Shown here in pieces: positions 43,646 to 56,056 of a DNA stretch of 64,000 bases (within the stretch, counting starts at the first letter, position 1; each line of letters starts with the position of its first letter). Source of the DNA: Schistocerca nitens. Lineage: Eukaryota > Arthropoda > Insecta > Orthoptera > Acrididae. The stretch covers positions 189,959,548 to 190,023,547 of the forward strand of contig NC_064618.1 in assembly GCF_023898315.1 (NCBI RefSeq), read 5' to 3'. The notes under the pieces are model-generated. The model had not been told where the DNA came from. It worked only from the letters and a program-made list of their open reading frames with translations, and did not search any database. Made by a program: the position numbers and the translations under genes.

Positions 43646-44580
43646 AAACTACTACTCACAAAAGATAAATTAATTAATTAATTAACTTGCTCTTTGACTT
43701 TTGTCTTTGACACAGATGAGACAGCTACTCCATTAAAAAAACTCTTTTGCGTTACTTTTTTGCCTAGATGCATACATTATAAAATTTTTACCTGTTTAAT
43801 ACAAACAATCTGTGAATAAATTTGACTACAGATGAATGTGTTTTCTTCATGGCTACTGTAAGGAGGTACAGGATGAATTGGTGGTCGGAGGTTTCTGTTA
43901 CTCCGGTTCTCAGAAAACGCCAGGCAAAGTCGGAGAAAACTGCTAGAACGCGCGATGAGGACGCCGTCTCCCTTAGCAGGTACAATATTCACAGTCGCCG
44001 TAAGATTTTCCTTTCTGGAAAGCACTTTCAGTAGGATAAGGTTGAACAACAGCGGCAGTATCAGATCTTCTGACGAACAAACTGGTCGCTTAGGGAACGT
44101 ATTGAACATACAAGCTGACGGCGAAATACTGCGCGTCGTTCAGATTCGTCCAGTATTATTAATTCGCGAAGAAATAAATATTCACTGTATTGCTAAATTC
44201 ACTAATAGTTTATATGAAGGTCCGAGGATCCAACATCGAATACAGGTTCGTAACAATATTTACATCTTTTTTTCACAAATTCAATTTTTATTCTTGATAA
44301 TAGCGATTACTTGTTGACCTCTGTACTTCACATTACTTCTGTATACAACATTATCTGACCTCAAAATGGCACAATGTCCTATCAGCATTACTTATCTCCA
44401 ACAATTACAAGAAAACATAGATGTTCCTCTTTTTCTCAGCAAAGAGCGTTTTCGTCAGAGCAAAAAGCGCTGTCGTATCAAATTGCGGTAGCGCATCATC
44501 GCTTGTACTCGCAGCCTGAATATTACAATCATATTACATTATGTAGGAACATTACGTTATTAAGTGTCTAACTGCTATAC

Positions 44581-45026
44581 AGATTGCCAAACGATTTCGA
44601 TGTGAACAGAACTTATAACTGTAGACTCGTTGAAGAAAAATGGTTTGATGATGCGATGCTGTGATATTGCACAGAACTCGCCAGATTTAGGGAACGCGAA
44701 AGATGTTCACAGATTGCCAAACGATTTCGATGTGAACAGAACTTATCACTGTAGACTCGTTGAAGAAAAATGGTTTGATGATGCGATGCTGTGATATTGC
44801 ACAGAACTCGCCAGATTTAGGGAACGCGAAAGATGTTCTGACGCTACACATATCCAGAGAGGTGGCTATACAGATTGCCAAACGATTTCGATGTGAACAG
44901 AACTTGTCACTGTAGACTCGTTGAAGAAAAATGGTTTGATGATGCGATGCTGTGATATTGCACAGAACTCGCCAGATTTAGGGAACGTGAAAGATGTTCT
45001 GACGCTACACATATCCAGAGAGGTGG
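44581..45026 (+). repeat. Three-copy tandem repeat of about 161 bp
   Basis: Copies begin at 44581, 44711 and 44872 with AGATTGCCAAACGATTTCG. The second and third are about 161 and 155 bp; the first is 130 bp because it lacks the final CTGACGCTACACATATCC segment. Copies are nearly identical. No protein or RNA function was seen. Confidence 0.92.
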
Positions 45027-45109
45027 AACCACGCCTTATCACCTAACCATGTGTTCTGAATATCCCTGGGGTTTAAGCGATAAATTCTTGCAGCCTACAT
45101 CAAAATGTA

Positions 45110-45474
45110 ATGCACTAGATTATGTCATTGACAATCAGTTCCTGAACAACCGTAAACTTCTGTGGGAACATGCTGGCTTCCTTCGAAGCTCTGGGACATC
45201 TTCTCCGTGACATTCCACATTCCTGAGACTAACATCTAATTGGCTTTGCAGGAGAGGCTAACAGCCGTAGTTTCACTTCAGTCACGTTTCCTTCCGGTAA
45301 TGGAGGCCGTCCCCCACAGTGAAGATCCAGCATCGTTCCAATGCTCTCCATCATGTTCTCTAACTTTTGTATGCAGCATTTAGACGATATGAACTGGTCA
45401 CTGAATCGTTCAACAAACACTCGCTGACATGACTTAATGGAACCAGTAACCCAATATAGTTTCTCAAGAAACAC
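45110..45474 (-). pseudogene. Mariner-like transposase remnant, N-terminal part
   Basis: The minus-strand frame of 81 residues (45474-45229) includes a GGRPPLPEGNVTEVKLRLLA linker after a decayed helix-turn-helix. A further segment FPQKFTVVQELIVNDI follows in another frame. These match the DNA-binding half of the transposase whose catalytic end is at 43300-43645. About 1.5 kb of unrelated DNA, including a tandem repeat, lies between them, so the gene was probably split by insertion. Confidence 0.62.
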
Positions 45475-46339
45475 TCAATCTTCGACAGACTAGCGCTACA
45501 TAGTCAGTAAACACTGAACAGTGCATTCCAGCCACAGCGATGCGTGGAAACATACTGTTCGTTCCAATGATATTGCAGTGTACACGTGTTGCGACGTCAA
45601 ACATCACAAATTACACCGTGCAATTTCAGCGGCATTGCCTCACATGTTTCTGGGGCCTCTTTCGAGTGGGACGCTCTGCATGTAAGCGGAGTAGACATAG
45701 ACGGAGGATCATTTTGGCGAAGATATGGGTTGCAAATGGGGAAATCCAATGAGATAAGCAACTTTGGCAAGTGTCAGATTATTATAATACACTGCCTGTG
45801 AACGAGTATATCGAAAACGGCGAAGCATGTCGAGTGTTCACGTGCTACTATTACGAGCATCTACGGAAACAGGCAGGACAGTGAAACTACTACCATACTA
45901 AGTTCATCATAAGAATAAACCTGACGTAAACATTACGCAATGTATTCTTCCTCGTTTGTTTAAATCTGGTTGGAATTCGTTTCCCGTCGAGAGGAAGCGA
46001 AGCTATATCCAGCACAGTCAAGTGCGTTGGTTCCAGTTCGTCTGCAGCTTAACAGTCTTGTTATTTGTCGAGACAAATCCCTCAACTTTTACTCTGTGTT
46101 ACACGCACGTAGATTCAGTGATAATTCGGGACAACAGCTTTGTCGGCGCATTTAAGTTGGATAGCACTGGCCAACCAGCTGGTCCAACTAACATGCAATG
46201 GTGTGAGCAACTGCAGTTCAGACGTAAAAAGAGACGAGCAGAGAAACAATATAGCTTCGAATGTCATGTGGACTGTGTGGACATTCCAGTCCGTGTTCAA
46301 ATGTGATGGATAGTCTCCACATCAGATCAGCACACTTTT

Positions 46340-47135
46340 AAGGAGGAAAAAACCACAAGACATTAGAGGAGGAGGAGCCGTTCAAGTCCAGGGTGTTCCT
46401 CCCGTATGCCGGCAATATTTCGACGAAATTTGGAAGAATCTTGAGGAAACACCATGTCAGAGTAATCTTCCTCCCGCCTACAAAGACTTGTGCTCTGTTC
46501 AGCAAAGGACGATATGGGACTGTTGAGGGCTGTAATCTACAGAATATTTGCCAGTGATATTTGCCAGTGTGACAAAGCCTATATTGGTCAGACATAACCA
46601 CATTGTGTGAAATTTCCGTTGAAAATGAACGCCATACTCCCCTTCCGCAGCCCAGAGCTGCATCTCACAGGACATTCCATGGAATAGCCATCCACGGAAA
46701 CCTTGGCTTCTACGAGATACTGTTGGGATTCAGTTATTAAGGATTTGGTAGAAATACATTTGGCGAAAGATCTAATCCATCTTGATTGCGGCTATCAACT
46801 GGATAATGCCTGGCACCCAATCTTCTGACAGAAAACATTTCATAACCAATCACACATCCAACAACAGTTAATTTGATTAATATGACATCAGAATTTTAAT
46901 ACCGCGAGCACGCTGTCCGCACATGCAGTTTAACCGTTACGCATGTGCCTGTGTGCTATAGATGGAGCAATATTCGAAGAAGACGCGAAAGTCGCCAGAG
47001 GTCGTTTACGTAGCTGTTGTCTTTGCGTGTCGGTGTCAGATTTTTGGTATACACTTAGCGATGTGCGATAGTAGCCTCCAGTGCAATATATTCACTTGAA
47101 GATGGCTTAGTGGCTGTCAGCCGAAATATCTTGGC
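46340..47135 (+). pseudogene. Old Penelope-like relic (GIY-YIG end plus hammerhead-like site)
   Basis: The plus strand encodes VFLPYAGNISTKFGRILRKH, VIFLPPTK and, after frameshifts, CDKAYIGQT, which are the pre-nuclease linker and GIY-YIG of a PLE related to family C. Downstream at 47095-47126 are TTGAAGA and GAAA with a short GGCT/AGCC stem, a hammerhead core with its first C mutated. The RT is missing. This is the most decayed PLE in the window. Confidence 0.68.
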
Positions 47136-48385
47136 AGGAGTTCGACGTCATCTGACTGGAATCACGAAACTTAATGGAAGACAATACATCAGTAATAACA
47201 GCTGTAGCTAAAGTATAACGTATTTATACCATTATGTTACAGGACGTGTGCCATAGAGGAAATACATCTTTTTATAATGATTTTACATAGAGAGAGGCCA
47301 AGGGTATGATTTCAAACCAATCAGCGACGTGATTCAGACCCACATTTGCCTGCACATGAATCTTAGTTGCGGGTCGCGGTGCATTTTGTGTTATATTCGA
47401 TTTTTTACTTAGGAAGTGGCTTCGAGGGTGAAATAATGCCACGTGCAAAGTTTTCCTCAGCGGAATACATAACATACAAAACTGTTCGCTGAAGGAGTGT
47501 GCCTACAACACCAGCTGGGTTGACAAAACGCCAGTGCAGGATAATGTCTGAAGCCAGCCACCAAATAAAGGCCTTCGATTTTTGTGGAGGAACAGGAGGA
47601 TTGCTACAGTGACTAATAGGAGACGTGCTTTCCGGCCATTGCAGTGAAGGATGAGCCTCAGCTCCCGATGCCGGTTCCGTTAGCCACTGACATTGTCGCT
47701 GCAGCAAATCGCGTTTCTGTGTGACGAGGAAAGTCTTCTTTCGAAGAAAACTCTGCAGAAACTGTTCCTTTAAACCCTTCCAAGCTCAAGAAATTTCTTT
47801 ACATTCTTCACATCATGCAGAGTGTGCCAAAAAGCACTCCAGCGGTCAACACAAATGGCTGCCACCTTCAGATTAAAAACACAACTAATAAAACATTTAA
47901 CTCATGAACGATTTAAATGTTTGGGCACAAATTCGTTGACTGATAGAATAGTAATCAAAGATTTCAAGAAAATAAAATTAAAGCTTAAATAAACATTAAA
48001 TTTCATGGCAGACAACTCACTTCAGGCAGTTACCATAGAAGAGGTAATCATTAATACATGTAGAATCTATTTTTTTGCCGCTTCACACAGACACAACACC
48101 AACAACACCAAGAGAACTCATCCGAAGTTTATTATCTTCAATGACTGACGCCTCACTTGCAACTAAGACACTAGCCGTTTGTCGAAAGATGTCAATTACA
48201 TCCGTCGGGCAATAACTCTCTTATCCTAAGGCGGTACCAGCCCGTCTATGATTTCAGTATAAAGTGGCGAAATAGACCCTTTGAAATTACTACCAAAAAC
48301 ACAGTGGGAGCATACAGCAGTAGCCTAGATAGTAATCTGTGTATTAACCCTGATTTGTCTTTGGTATGATGAGAAAATTGCAGAT
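47136..48385. other. Unassigned region
   Basis: No family was recognised. A 100-residue minus-strand frame (47707-47405) has no motif I know. No terminal repeats or tRNA-like segments were seen. Confidence 0.4.
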
Positions 48386-49020
48386 AGGTGACAGAAATGA
48401 GAAGTGACAGAAATGAGAGTGCCAAGAAACTTAACATAAGGATTGGTGATCACAAAGTAGAAAAAGTTAAGGAATTCTGCTACCTAGCAGAAAAATAATC
48501 CATGATGAGCTAGGACAACGTAACAAGCAGACTAGCAGTGCCAAGAAGCGCATTCCTGTCAAAGAGAAGTATCAAACATATTCCTTGATATGAGGAAGAA
48601 ATTTATGGAACTTTGCTTTGGGAGCACTGAATAGTACGGTAGTGAGATATGGACTGTCTGGAAACCGTAACAGAAGAGAACTGTAACATCTGAGATGTTA
48701 ACAATTAGAGGCACTGATAAGGTAAAGAACCATAGGATTCTCTGGAGAATCGGTTGGAAAGGAATCTGTGGAGAACACTGAGAAGAACAAGAGACAGAAT
48801 GGTAGGAAATCTCTAAAGACATCATGCAATGACTTCTATGGTAATACTGGAAGCTGCAGAGGGTAAAGCCTGTAGAGGAAGACAGAGATTGGTATACATC
48901 CAGCAAATAATTGAAAATGTAAGTTTCAAGTGCTACTCTGAGATGACGAGGCTGGCACAGGAGAGGAATTCGTGCAGGGCCGCATCAAACATCAGAAGTC
49001 TGATTACAAATAAATAAATA
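48386..49020 (+). pseudogene. RTE element 3' fragment, decayed
   Basis: The plus strand resembles the 3' part of the RTE element at 50141-53660. It ends with a frame reading GRQRLVYIQQIIENVSFKCY, then EMTRLAQERNSC, parallel to GRQRLEYVKQIIEGVGCKCY in the other copy. It has several indels and ends in an AAATAAATAAAA tail. Confidence 0.8.
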
Positions 49021-50140
49021 AAATGGATCCTACTGCAAGTTTAAGACGTTAAATGCGTAAGATATCCTCTGAGAGAAGGGATGAAATGCGATAACGCACT
49101 TACATTGTTCCCCACAGCCAGTCTCCACTGCCTGGCAGTTATTGAAATGCAATGCCAAGACACACATCGACAACGTTCAAGACAGATACCGATCAATACG
49201 CTGCATCAGCTTAACCTAGATACTCACACATAAGTTCACTAATCACAACCAGTAAGATTAAGAAAGGTCCATAAAGCAAAGCCAGCCAAAAGTCAATGCT
49301 TCCTCAGACACAGATTGCCACACGCCCATGGACAATCCAAACAGGGGCACACCCGACCGAGTGCCAGGTTAATTGACAGTGGTGTAGCCAAATTTAACTA
49401 AGACTAAAACATTCAATTACGGTTGCACAGCAATCTGATTTGTTCCTCCCAAATGACGTGGATACGTTATTCCCTATTAATAAACTCACTAAATGAAAAA
49501 TACAATCACTGCTACAGGGAACTAGTACAAGATCTCAGTAATATTCCACAATCTCAAACATCTCAATACACAATTGATAGTACAAAACATTAGACAGATA
49601 ACCTGTTGGTAAGTGATCATCCACAGGGCTGACATGCGGAAAGGTAAATGTCCCATATCAACAACAACACGTCTTTGAGAAAATCTTGCAAGCGAATCAG
49701 AACCATTCTCTCAAGACGTGATGTCGTGATTGACCATGAACACAAGCGTTCACGGAGCTCACCACAAAACCACGTGGAAGTGGCTTTTCGTACCTGCAGC
49801 GGGAAACGAACGCTGAACTATAGCTGGTAGAATATATTCAAGCTAGGTAGTGTTTTGTCAATTCATGAATGAGTTACCTAGCCATCGGAGAGCTGAAAGA
49901 ACACTCAAAAACACATCCACTCTTAGGTAAGCACTGAACATTATGTAACTCAACTCTCCTACACACAATAGCCTGACGAGTAATTGTCACAATAGCATCA
50001 CTTTTTGCCTCATCAATTCCAGAAGGGAAACACCTATCACCACAGCCGCTTGATGAGGCCCATATTGAGAGTTATTCTCCGCTGCAAGTCACGTGAAGAA
50101 AGTAGCCTCGGGTGGTAGCTCGGGAACATACTTTCGCGGT
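49021..50140. other. Unassigned region
   Basis: No coding similarity or repeat structure was recognised in about 1.1 kb. Confidence 0.4.
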
Positions 50141-50158
50141 TTTTTTTTTTTTTGGTCA

Positions 50159-51681
50159 TCAGTCTACTGACTGGTTTGATGCTGCCCGCCACGAATTCCT
50201 TTCCTGTGCTAACCTCTTCATCTCAGAGTAGCACTTGCAACCTACGCCCTCAATTATTTGCTTGACGTATTCCAATCTCTGTCTTCCTGTACAGTTTTTG
50301 CCCTCTACAGCTCCCTCTAGTACCATGGAAGTCATTCCCTCATGTCTTAGCAGATGTCCTATCATCCTGTCCCTTATCAGTGTTTTCCACATATTCCTTT
50401 CCTCTCCGATTCTGCGTAGAACCGCCTCATTCCTTACCTTATCAGTCCACCTAATTTTCAATATTCGTCTATAGCACCACATCTCAAATGCTTCGATTCT
50501 CTTCTGTTCCGGTTTTCCCACAGTCCATGTTTCACTACGATATAATTATGTGTTCCAGACGAATATTCTCAGACATTTCTTCCTCAAATTAAGCACTATG
50601 TTTGATATAAGTAGACTTCTCTTCGCCAAAAATGCCCTTTTTGCGAGTGCTAATCTGCATTTGATGTCCTCCTTGCTCCGTCCGTCATTGGTTATTTTAT
50701 TGCCTAGGTAGCAGAATCCCTTAACTTCATTGACTTCGTGACCATCAATCCTGATGTTAAGTTTCTCGCTATTCTCATTTCTACTACTTCTCATTACCTT
50801 CGTCTTTCTCCGATTTACTCTCAAACCACACTGTGTACTCATTCTGTTCAGCAGATCATTTAATTCTTCTTCACTTTCACTCAGGACAGCAATGTCATCA
50901 GCGAATCGTATCATTGATATCCTTTCACCTTGTATTTTAGTTCCACTCCTGAACCTTTCTATTATTCCATCATTGCTTCCTCGATGTACAGATTGAAGAG
51001 TAGGGGCGAAAGTCTACAGCCTTGTCTTACACCCGTCTTAATACGAGCACTTCGTTCTTGATCGTCCATTCTTATTATTCCCTCTTGGTTGTTGTACATA
51101 TTGTATATGACCCGTCTCTCCCTGTAGCTTACCCCTACTTTTTTCAGAATCTCGAACAGCTTGCACCATTTGATGTTGTCGAACGCTTTTTCCATGTCGA
51201 CAAATCCAATGAACGTGTCTTGATTTTTCTTTAGCCTTGCTTCCATCATTAGCCGTAACGTCAGAATTGCCTCTCTCGTCCCTTTACTTTTCCTAAAGCC
51301 AAACTGATCGCCACCTAGCACATTCTCAATTTTCTTTTCCATTCTTCTGTGTATTATTCTTGTAAGCAGCTTCGATGCATGAGTTGTTAAGCTGATTGTG
51401 CGATAATTCTTGCACTTGTCAGCTCTTGCCCTCTTCGGAATTGTGTGGATGATGCTTTTCCGAAAGTCAGATGGTATTTCGCCAGACTCATATATTCTAC
51501 ACACCAACGTGAATAGTCGTTTTGTTGCCACTTCCCCCAATGATTTTAGAAATTCTGATGGAATGTTACCTATCCCTTCTGCCTTATTTGACCGTAAGTC
51601 TTCCAAAGCTCTTTTAAATTCCGATTCTAATACTGGATCCCCTATCTCTTCTAAATCGACTCCTGTTTCTTCTTCTATCAC
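50159..51681 (-). pseudogene. RTE reverse transcriptase and C-terminal region
   Basis: Three open pieces follow each other: 51681-50962 with YRTISLTTHASKLLTRII, GFVDMEKAFDNIKW and GVRQGCRLSPLLFNLYIEEA; 50914-50546 with the catalytic MIRFADDIAVLSE; and 50521-50159 with RRILKIRWTDKVRNEAVL and GRQRLEYVKQIIEGVGCKCY. The FADD box is intact. Small frameshifts or stops separate the pieces. Confidence 0.88.
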
Positions 51682-51856
51682 ATCAGAAAAATCTTCACCA
51701 TCATAGAGGCTTTCAATGTATTCTTTCCACCTATCTGCTCTCTCCTCTGCATTTAACAGTGGAATTCCCGTTGCACTCTTAAAGTACCACCGTTGCTCTT
51801 AATGTCACCAAAGGTTGTTTTGACTTTCCTGTATGCTGAGTCTGTCCTTCTGACAA

Positions 51857-53239
51857 TCATATCTTTTTCGATGTATCACATTTTTCCTGCAGCCATTTCG
51901 TCTTAGCTTCCCTGCACTTCCTATTTATTTCATTCCTCAGCGACTTGTATTTCTGTGTTCCTGATTTCCCCGGAACATGTTTGTACTTCCTCCTTTCATC
52001 AATCAACTGAAGTATTTCTTCTGTTACCCATGGTTTCTTCGCAGCTACCTTCTTTGTACCTATGTTTTCCTTCCCTACTTCTGTGATGGCCCTTTTTAGA
52101 GATGTCCATTCCCTTTCAACTGTACTGCCTACTGCGCTATTCCTTATTGCTGTATCTATAGCGTTAGAGAATTTCAAACGTATCTCGTCATTCCTTAGTA
52201 CTTCCGTATCCCACTTCTTTGCGTATTGATTCTTCCTGACTAATGTCTTGAACTTCAGCCTACTCTTCATCACTACTGTATTGTGATCTGAGTCTATATC
52301 TGCTCCTGGGTACGCCTTACAATCCAGTATCTGATTGCGGAATCTGTGTGTGACCATGATGTAATCTAATTGAAATCTTCCCGTATCTCCCGGCCTTTTC
52401 CAAGTAAACCTCCTCCTCTTGTGATTCTTGAACAGGGTATTCGCTATTACTAGCTGAAACGTGTTACACAACTCAATTAGTCTTTCTCCTCTTTCATTCC
52501 TTGTCCCAAGCCCATATTCTCCTGTAACCTTTTCTTCTACTCCTTCCCCTACAACTGCATTCCAGTCGCCCATGGCTATTAGATTTTCGTCCCCCTTTAC
52601 ATACTGCATTACCCTTTCAATATCCTCATACACTTTCTCTATCTGTTCATCTTCAGGTTGCGACGTCGGCATGTATACCTGAACTATCGTTTTCGGTGTT
52701 GGTCTGCTGTCGATTCTGATTAGAACAACCCGGTCACTGAACTGTTCACAGTAACACACCCTCTGCCCTAGCTTCCTATTCATAACGAATCCTACACCTG
52801 TTATACCATTTTCTGCTGCTGTTGATATTACCCGATACTCATCTGACCAGAAATCCTTGTCTTCCTTCCACTTCACTTCACTGACCCCTACTATATCTAG
52901 ATTGAGCCTTTGCATTTTCCTTTTCAGATTTTCTAGTTTCCCTAACATCTTCTGCCGGCCGAAGTGGCCGTGCGGTTAAAGGCGCTGCAGTCTGGAACCG
53001 CAAGACCGCTACGGTCGCAGGTTCGAATCCTGCCTCGGGCATGGATGTTTGTGATGTCCTTAGGTTAGTTAGGTTTAACTAGTTCTAAGTTCTAGGAGAC
53101 TAATGACCGCAGCAGTTGAGTCCCATAGTGCTCAGAGCCATTTGAACCATTTGTACCCTAACATCTTCAAGCTTCTGACATTCTACGCCCCGACTCGTAG
53201 AACGTTATCCTTTCGTTGATTATTCAATCTTTTTCTCAT
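51857..53239 (-). pseudogene. RTE endonuclease domain, interrupted by a SINE
   Basis: The likely start is ATG 53239 (MRKRLNNQRKDNVLRVGA), then TAG at 53185-53183 where TGG is expected. After the SINE the frame continues for 363 residues: LDIVGVSEVKW (catalytic Glu), IAMGDWNAVVGEG, RFQLDYIMVTHRF and DSDHNTVV, the full set of APE-type endonuclease motifs. It nicks target DNA for priming. Apart from the stop and the insertion, catalytic residues are intact. The frame ends at 51857 by frameshift before the RT. Confidence 0.87.
52953..53155 (+). mobile_element. tRNA-derived SINE, copy 3 (inside RTE)
   Basis: Same family as 9516-9716. The 13 bp duplication CCCTAACATCTTC is at 52940-52952 and 53156-53168. 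It splits the RTE endonuclease reading frame, so it is younger than the RTE insertion. Confidence 0.94.
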
Positions 53240-53584
53240 GGTAACCTCCCCTTTGGCAGTCTCCTCCCGGAGATCCGAAAGGGGGACTATTCCGGAATCT
53301 TTTGCCAATGGAGAGATCATCATGACATATCTTCAATTACAGGTCACATGTCCTGTGGATACACGTTACGTGTCTTTAATGCAGTGGTTTCCATTGCCTT
53401 CTGCATCCTCATGTCGTTGATCATTGCTGATTCTTCCGCCTTTAGGGGCAATTTCCCGCTCCTAGGACAAAAGAGTGCCCCGAACCTCTATCCGCTCCTT
53501 GACAAGCCCGTTGGCAGAATGAGGCTGACCTCTTATTCCGGAAGTCTTCGGCCGCCAATGCTGATTATTTATCAAAATTTAGGC

Positions 53585-53658
53585 AGTTGCGGGGATCGAA
53601 CCCGGGACCAAAGACGTTTTGATTGTGAATCAAAGACGCTACCCCTAGACCACCGGTT
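53585..53658 (-). tRNA. tRNA-like sequence at the RTE 5' end (Val-like CAC position)
   Basis: On the minus strand: an A box-like GGTCTAGGGGTAGCGTC, an anticodon arm TTTGA-TTCACAA-TCAAA placing CAC at the anticodon, and a B box GGGTTCGATCCCC. The acceptor stem pairs poorly and the variable region is long, so it is tRNA-derived rather than a functional gene. Its location immediately before the RTE 5' UTR suggests a pol III promoter. Confidence 0.55.
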
Positions 53659-53694
53659 ATGTCACAGAATCTCCGTTTGCGGACCCATCTCCTT

Positions 53695-53850
53695 CTATGT
53701 GTACATTTACGTAAGTGTCTCCATGATTACCCTGCAACTCATAATCAGTTGCCTCGTAGAAGGTTTATCGAACCACCTTTGAACTATTTCTATCCTCTTC
53801 CACTCTCAACATTACGCAGGAAAAACGAATAGATGTTTTCTTACTTACAC
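53695..53850 (-). pseudogene. CR1-like element D, decayed 3' UTR fragment
   Basis: The sequence resembles 9890-10040 (3' UTR of CR1-like element D), including the CATGATTACCCTGCAA and TTATCGAACCACC segments, with many substitutions. No coding part remains. Confidence 0.6.
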
Positions 53851-54600
53851 CGTGCTACACAAATAAAGGATCACTTTTTTGAAATCCCGTAACTGTTTTC
53901 TATAGCGACATATAAGTTTGAAGTTCCACTCAAGTTACCTATGAACTTCCTCTATAAGAGTGAAATAGAGTTGATGCTTCATATATCAAGGTGTCGACAC
54001 ATGCGAAAAAAAGGCAGGCACGCAGAATCTAAGGGGTGTCGAGATGGTTGCCTGCCCTCAGGGGGTAGTGTAACGGTGGAGCGTCACTCAGGAGAAATGA
54101 GTACATTTTGCGCAAATGGCACCAAGGGTTTTGCCGAGCTGGTGATGTCTTACAGGTAACCAATACCATTTTATTCATGCATGTGTCAACGTTGCACCTA
54201 TCCTATATCACAGACAGGACGGCGCGAAAAAGGAGGGCTACAAAAGTTTGAACACCCTTTGCGCCTCGGATGGCGTTCAGATTTCGTCGAATGGTTTAGA
54301 ACGCTGTGTAGTGGTTCCAGGCTATGTGCCACAGAAAAACTTGTTGTCGGGCTGCACTCCAGAGGGGACAGTACTCGTTCAGTGGGGTTGTAGTGCCACG
54401 ATGAGCTTACAGTAAGATTGAATCGCTCGTGGATTCCCAGCAGCGTCGAACGTTGTAAAGAAAACGTCCTCGTGTTGCTCATAGTATTACCAACGGTCGT
54501 TTTCGACCGCACGATGTGTGGGAAACGACCCTATAAGGGAATAAGGGAAAGGGTGGTCGAGTCTGAGCAGGGGAGGGGGGGGAGGGGTTCTGAAATATTT
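53851..54600. other. Unassigned region
   Basis: No family was recognised. Two overlapping plus-strand frames of 70-72 residues carry no known motif. A purine run GGGGAGGGGGGGAGGGG lies at 54571-54587. Confidence 0.35.
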
Positions 54601-55912
54601 TCCTCGGCTACTTAAATGAAAACAACGAGTCTCTAGAAGAGCGTAGCGTTCAAAAGGATCGGAAAAGGGCACAGGTCATCCCCGTTTTCAAGAAGGTACG
54701 TCGAACAGATGTGCAAAACTATAGACCTATATCTCTAACGTCGATCAGTTGTAGAATTTTGGAACACGTATTGTGTTCGAGTATAATGACTTTTCTGGAG
54801 ACTAGATATCTACTCTGTAGGAATCAGCATGGGTTTGGAAAAAGACGATCGTGTGAAACCCAACTCGCGCTATTCGTCCACGAGACTCAGAGGGCCATAG
54901 ACACGGTTTCCGCAAAGCGTTCAATACAGTTCCCCACAGTCGTTTAATGAACAAAGTAAGAGCATATGGACTATCAGACCAATTGTGTGATTGGATTGAA
55001 GAGTTCCTAGATAACAGACCGCAGCATGTCATTCTCAATGGAGAGAAGTCTTCCGAAGTAAGAGTGATTTCAGGTGTGCCGCAGGGGAGTGTCGTAGAAC
55101 TGTTGCTATTCACAATATACATGAATGACCTTGTGGATAACATCGGAAGTTCATTGAGGCTTTTTACGGATGATGCTGTAGTATATCGAGAGGTTGTAAC
55201 AATGGAAAATTGTACTGAAATGCAGGACGATCTGTAACGAATTGACGCATGGTGTAGGGAATGGCAATTGAATTTCAATGTAGACAAGCGTAATGTGCTA
55301 CGAATACACAGAAAGAAAGATCCTGTATCATTTAGCTACAATATAGCAGGTCAGCAACTGGAAGCAGTTAATTCCATAAATTGTCTGCGAGTAGGCATTA
55401 GGAGTGATTTAAAATGCCATGATCATGTAATCTTAATATCGGGAAAGCAGATGCCAGACTGAGATTCATTGGAAGAATCCTAAGGAAATGCAATCCGAAA
55501 ACATAGGAATTAGGTTACAGTACATCTGTTCGCCCACTGCGTGAATATTGCTCACCAGTGTGGGATCCTTTCCAAATAGGGTTGATACAAGAGATAGAGA
55601 AGATCCAACGGAGAGCAGCGCGCTTCGTTACAGGATCATTTAGTAATAGCAAGAGCGTTACGGAGATGATAGATAAACTCCAGTGGAAGACTCTGGAGGA
55701 GAGACGCTCAGTAGCTCGGTACGGGCTTTTGTTGAAGTTTCGAGAACATACCTTCACCGTGGAGTTAAGCAGTATATTGCTCCCTCCTACGTATATCTCG
55801 CGAAGAGATCATGGGGATAAAATCAGAGAGAGCCTCCCCAGAGGCATACCGACAATCTTTCTTTCCACGAACAATATGAGGTTGGAATAGAAGGGAGAAC
55901 CGATAGAGGTAC
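54601..55912 (+). pseudogene. CR1-like RT, plus-strand host copy (5'-truncated, broken)
   Basis: Plus-strand pieces: RAQVIPVFKK and NYRPISLTSISCRILEHVL (54660-54780), QHGFGKRRSCETQLAL, MNKVRAYGLSDQLCDWIEEF, GVPQGSVVELLLFTIYMNDL, LFTDDAVVY (catalytic box, normally FADD), and VWDPFQIGLIQEIEKIQRRA at 55558 onward. Stops and frameshifts separate them. The 5' end, including any endonuclease, is missing. Its 3' UTR is interrupted at 55912 by the minus-strand CR1-like element and resumes at 60078. Confidence 0.85.
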
Positions 55913-56056
55913 ATCTACATCTACATACATACTCCGCAATCCACCATACGGTGTGTGGCGGAGGGAACCTCGTACCACAACTAGTATCTTCTCTCCCTGT
56001 TCCACTCCCAAACAGAACGAGGGAAAAATGACTGCCTATATGCCTCTGTACGAGCC

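Larger units (their letters stand above)
50141..53660 (-). mobile_element. RTE-type non-LTR retrotransposon, near full length, with tRNA-like 5' end
   Basis: In minus-strand order: a tRNA-like sequence (53658-53585), a 5' UTR of about 350 bp, an ORF start at ATG 53239, an endonuclease, a reverse transcriptase, a C-terminal region, and a poly-A end (a T run at 50141-50154). One ORF with N-terminal endonuclease and no ORF1 is the RTE plan. The ORF is broken by a stop at 53185, a SINE insertion and frameshifts. Confidence 0.87.

Noticed and set aside
47405..47707. A 100-residue minus-strand frame as a small gene
   Set aside because: No motif, no homologous copy in the window and no supporting promoter or splice signal; length is within chance expectation.
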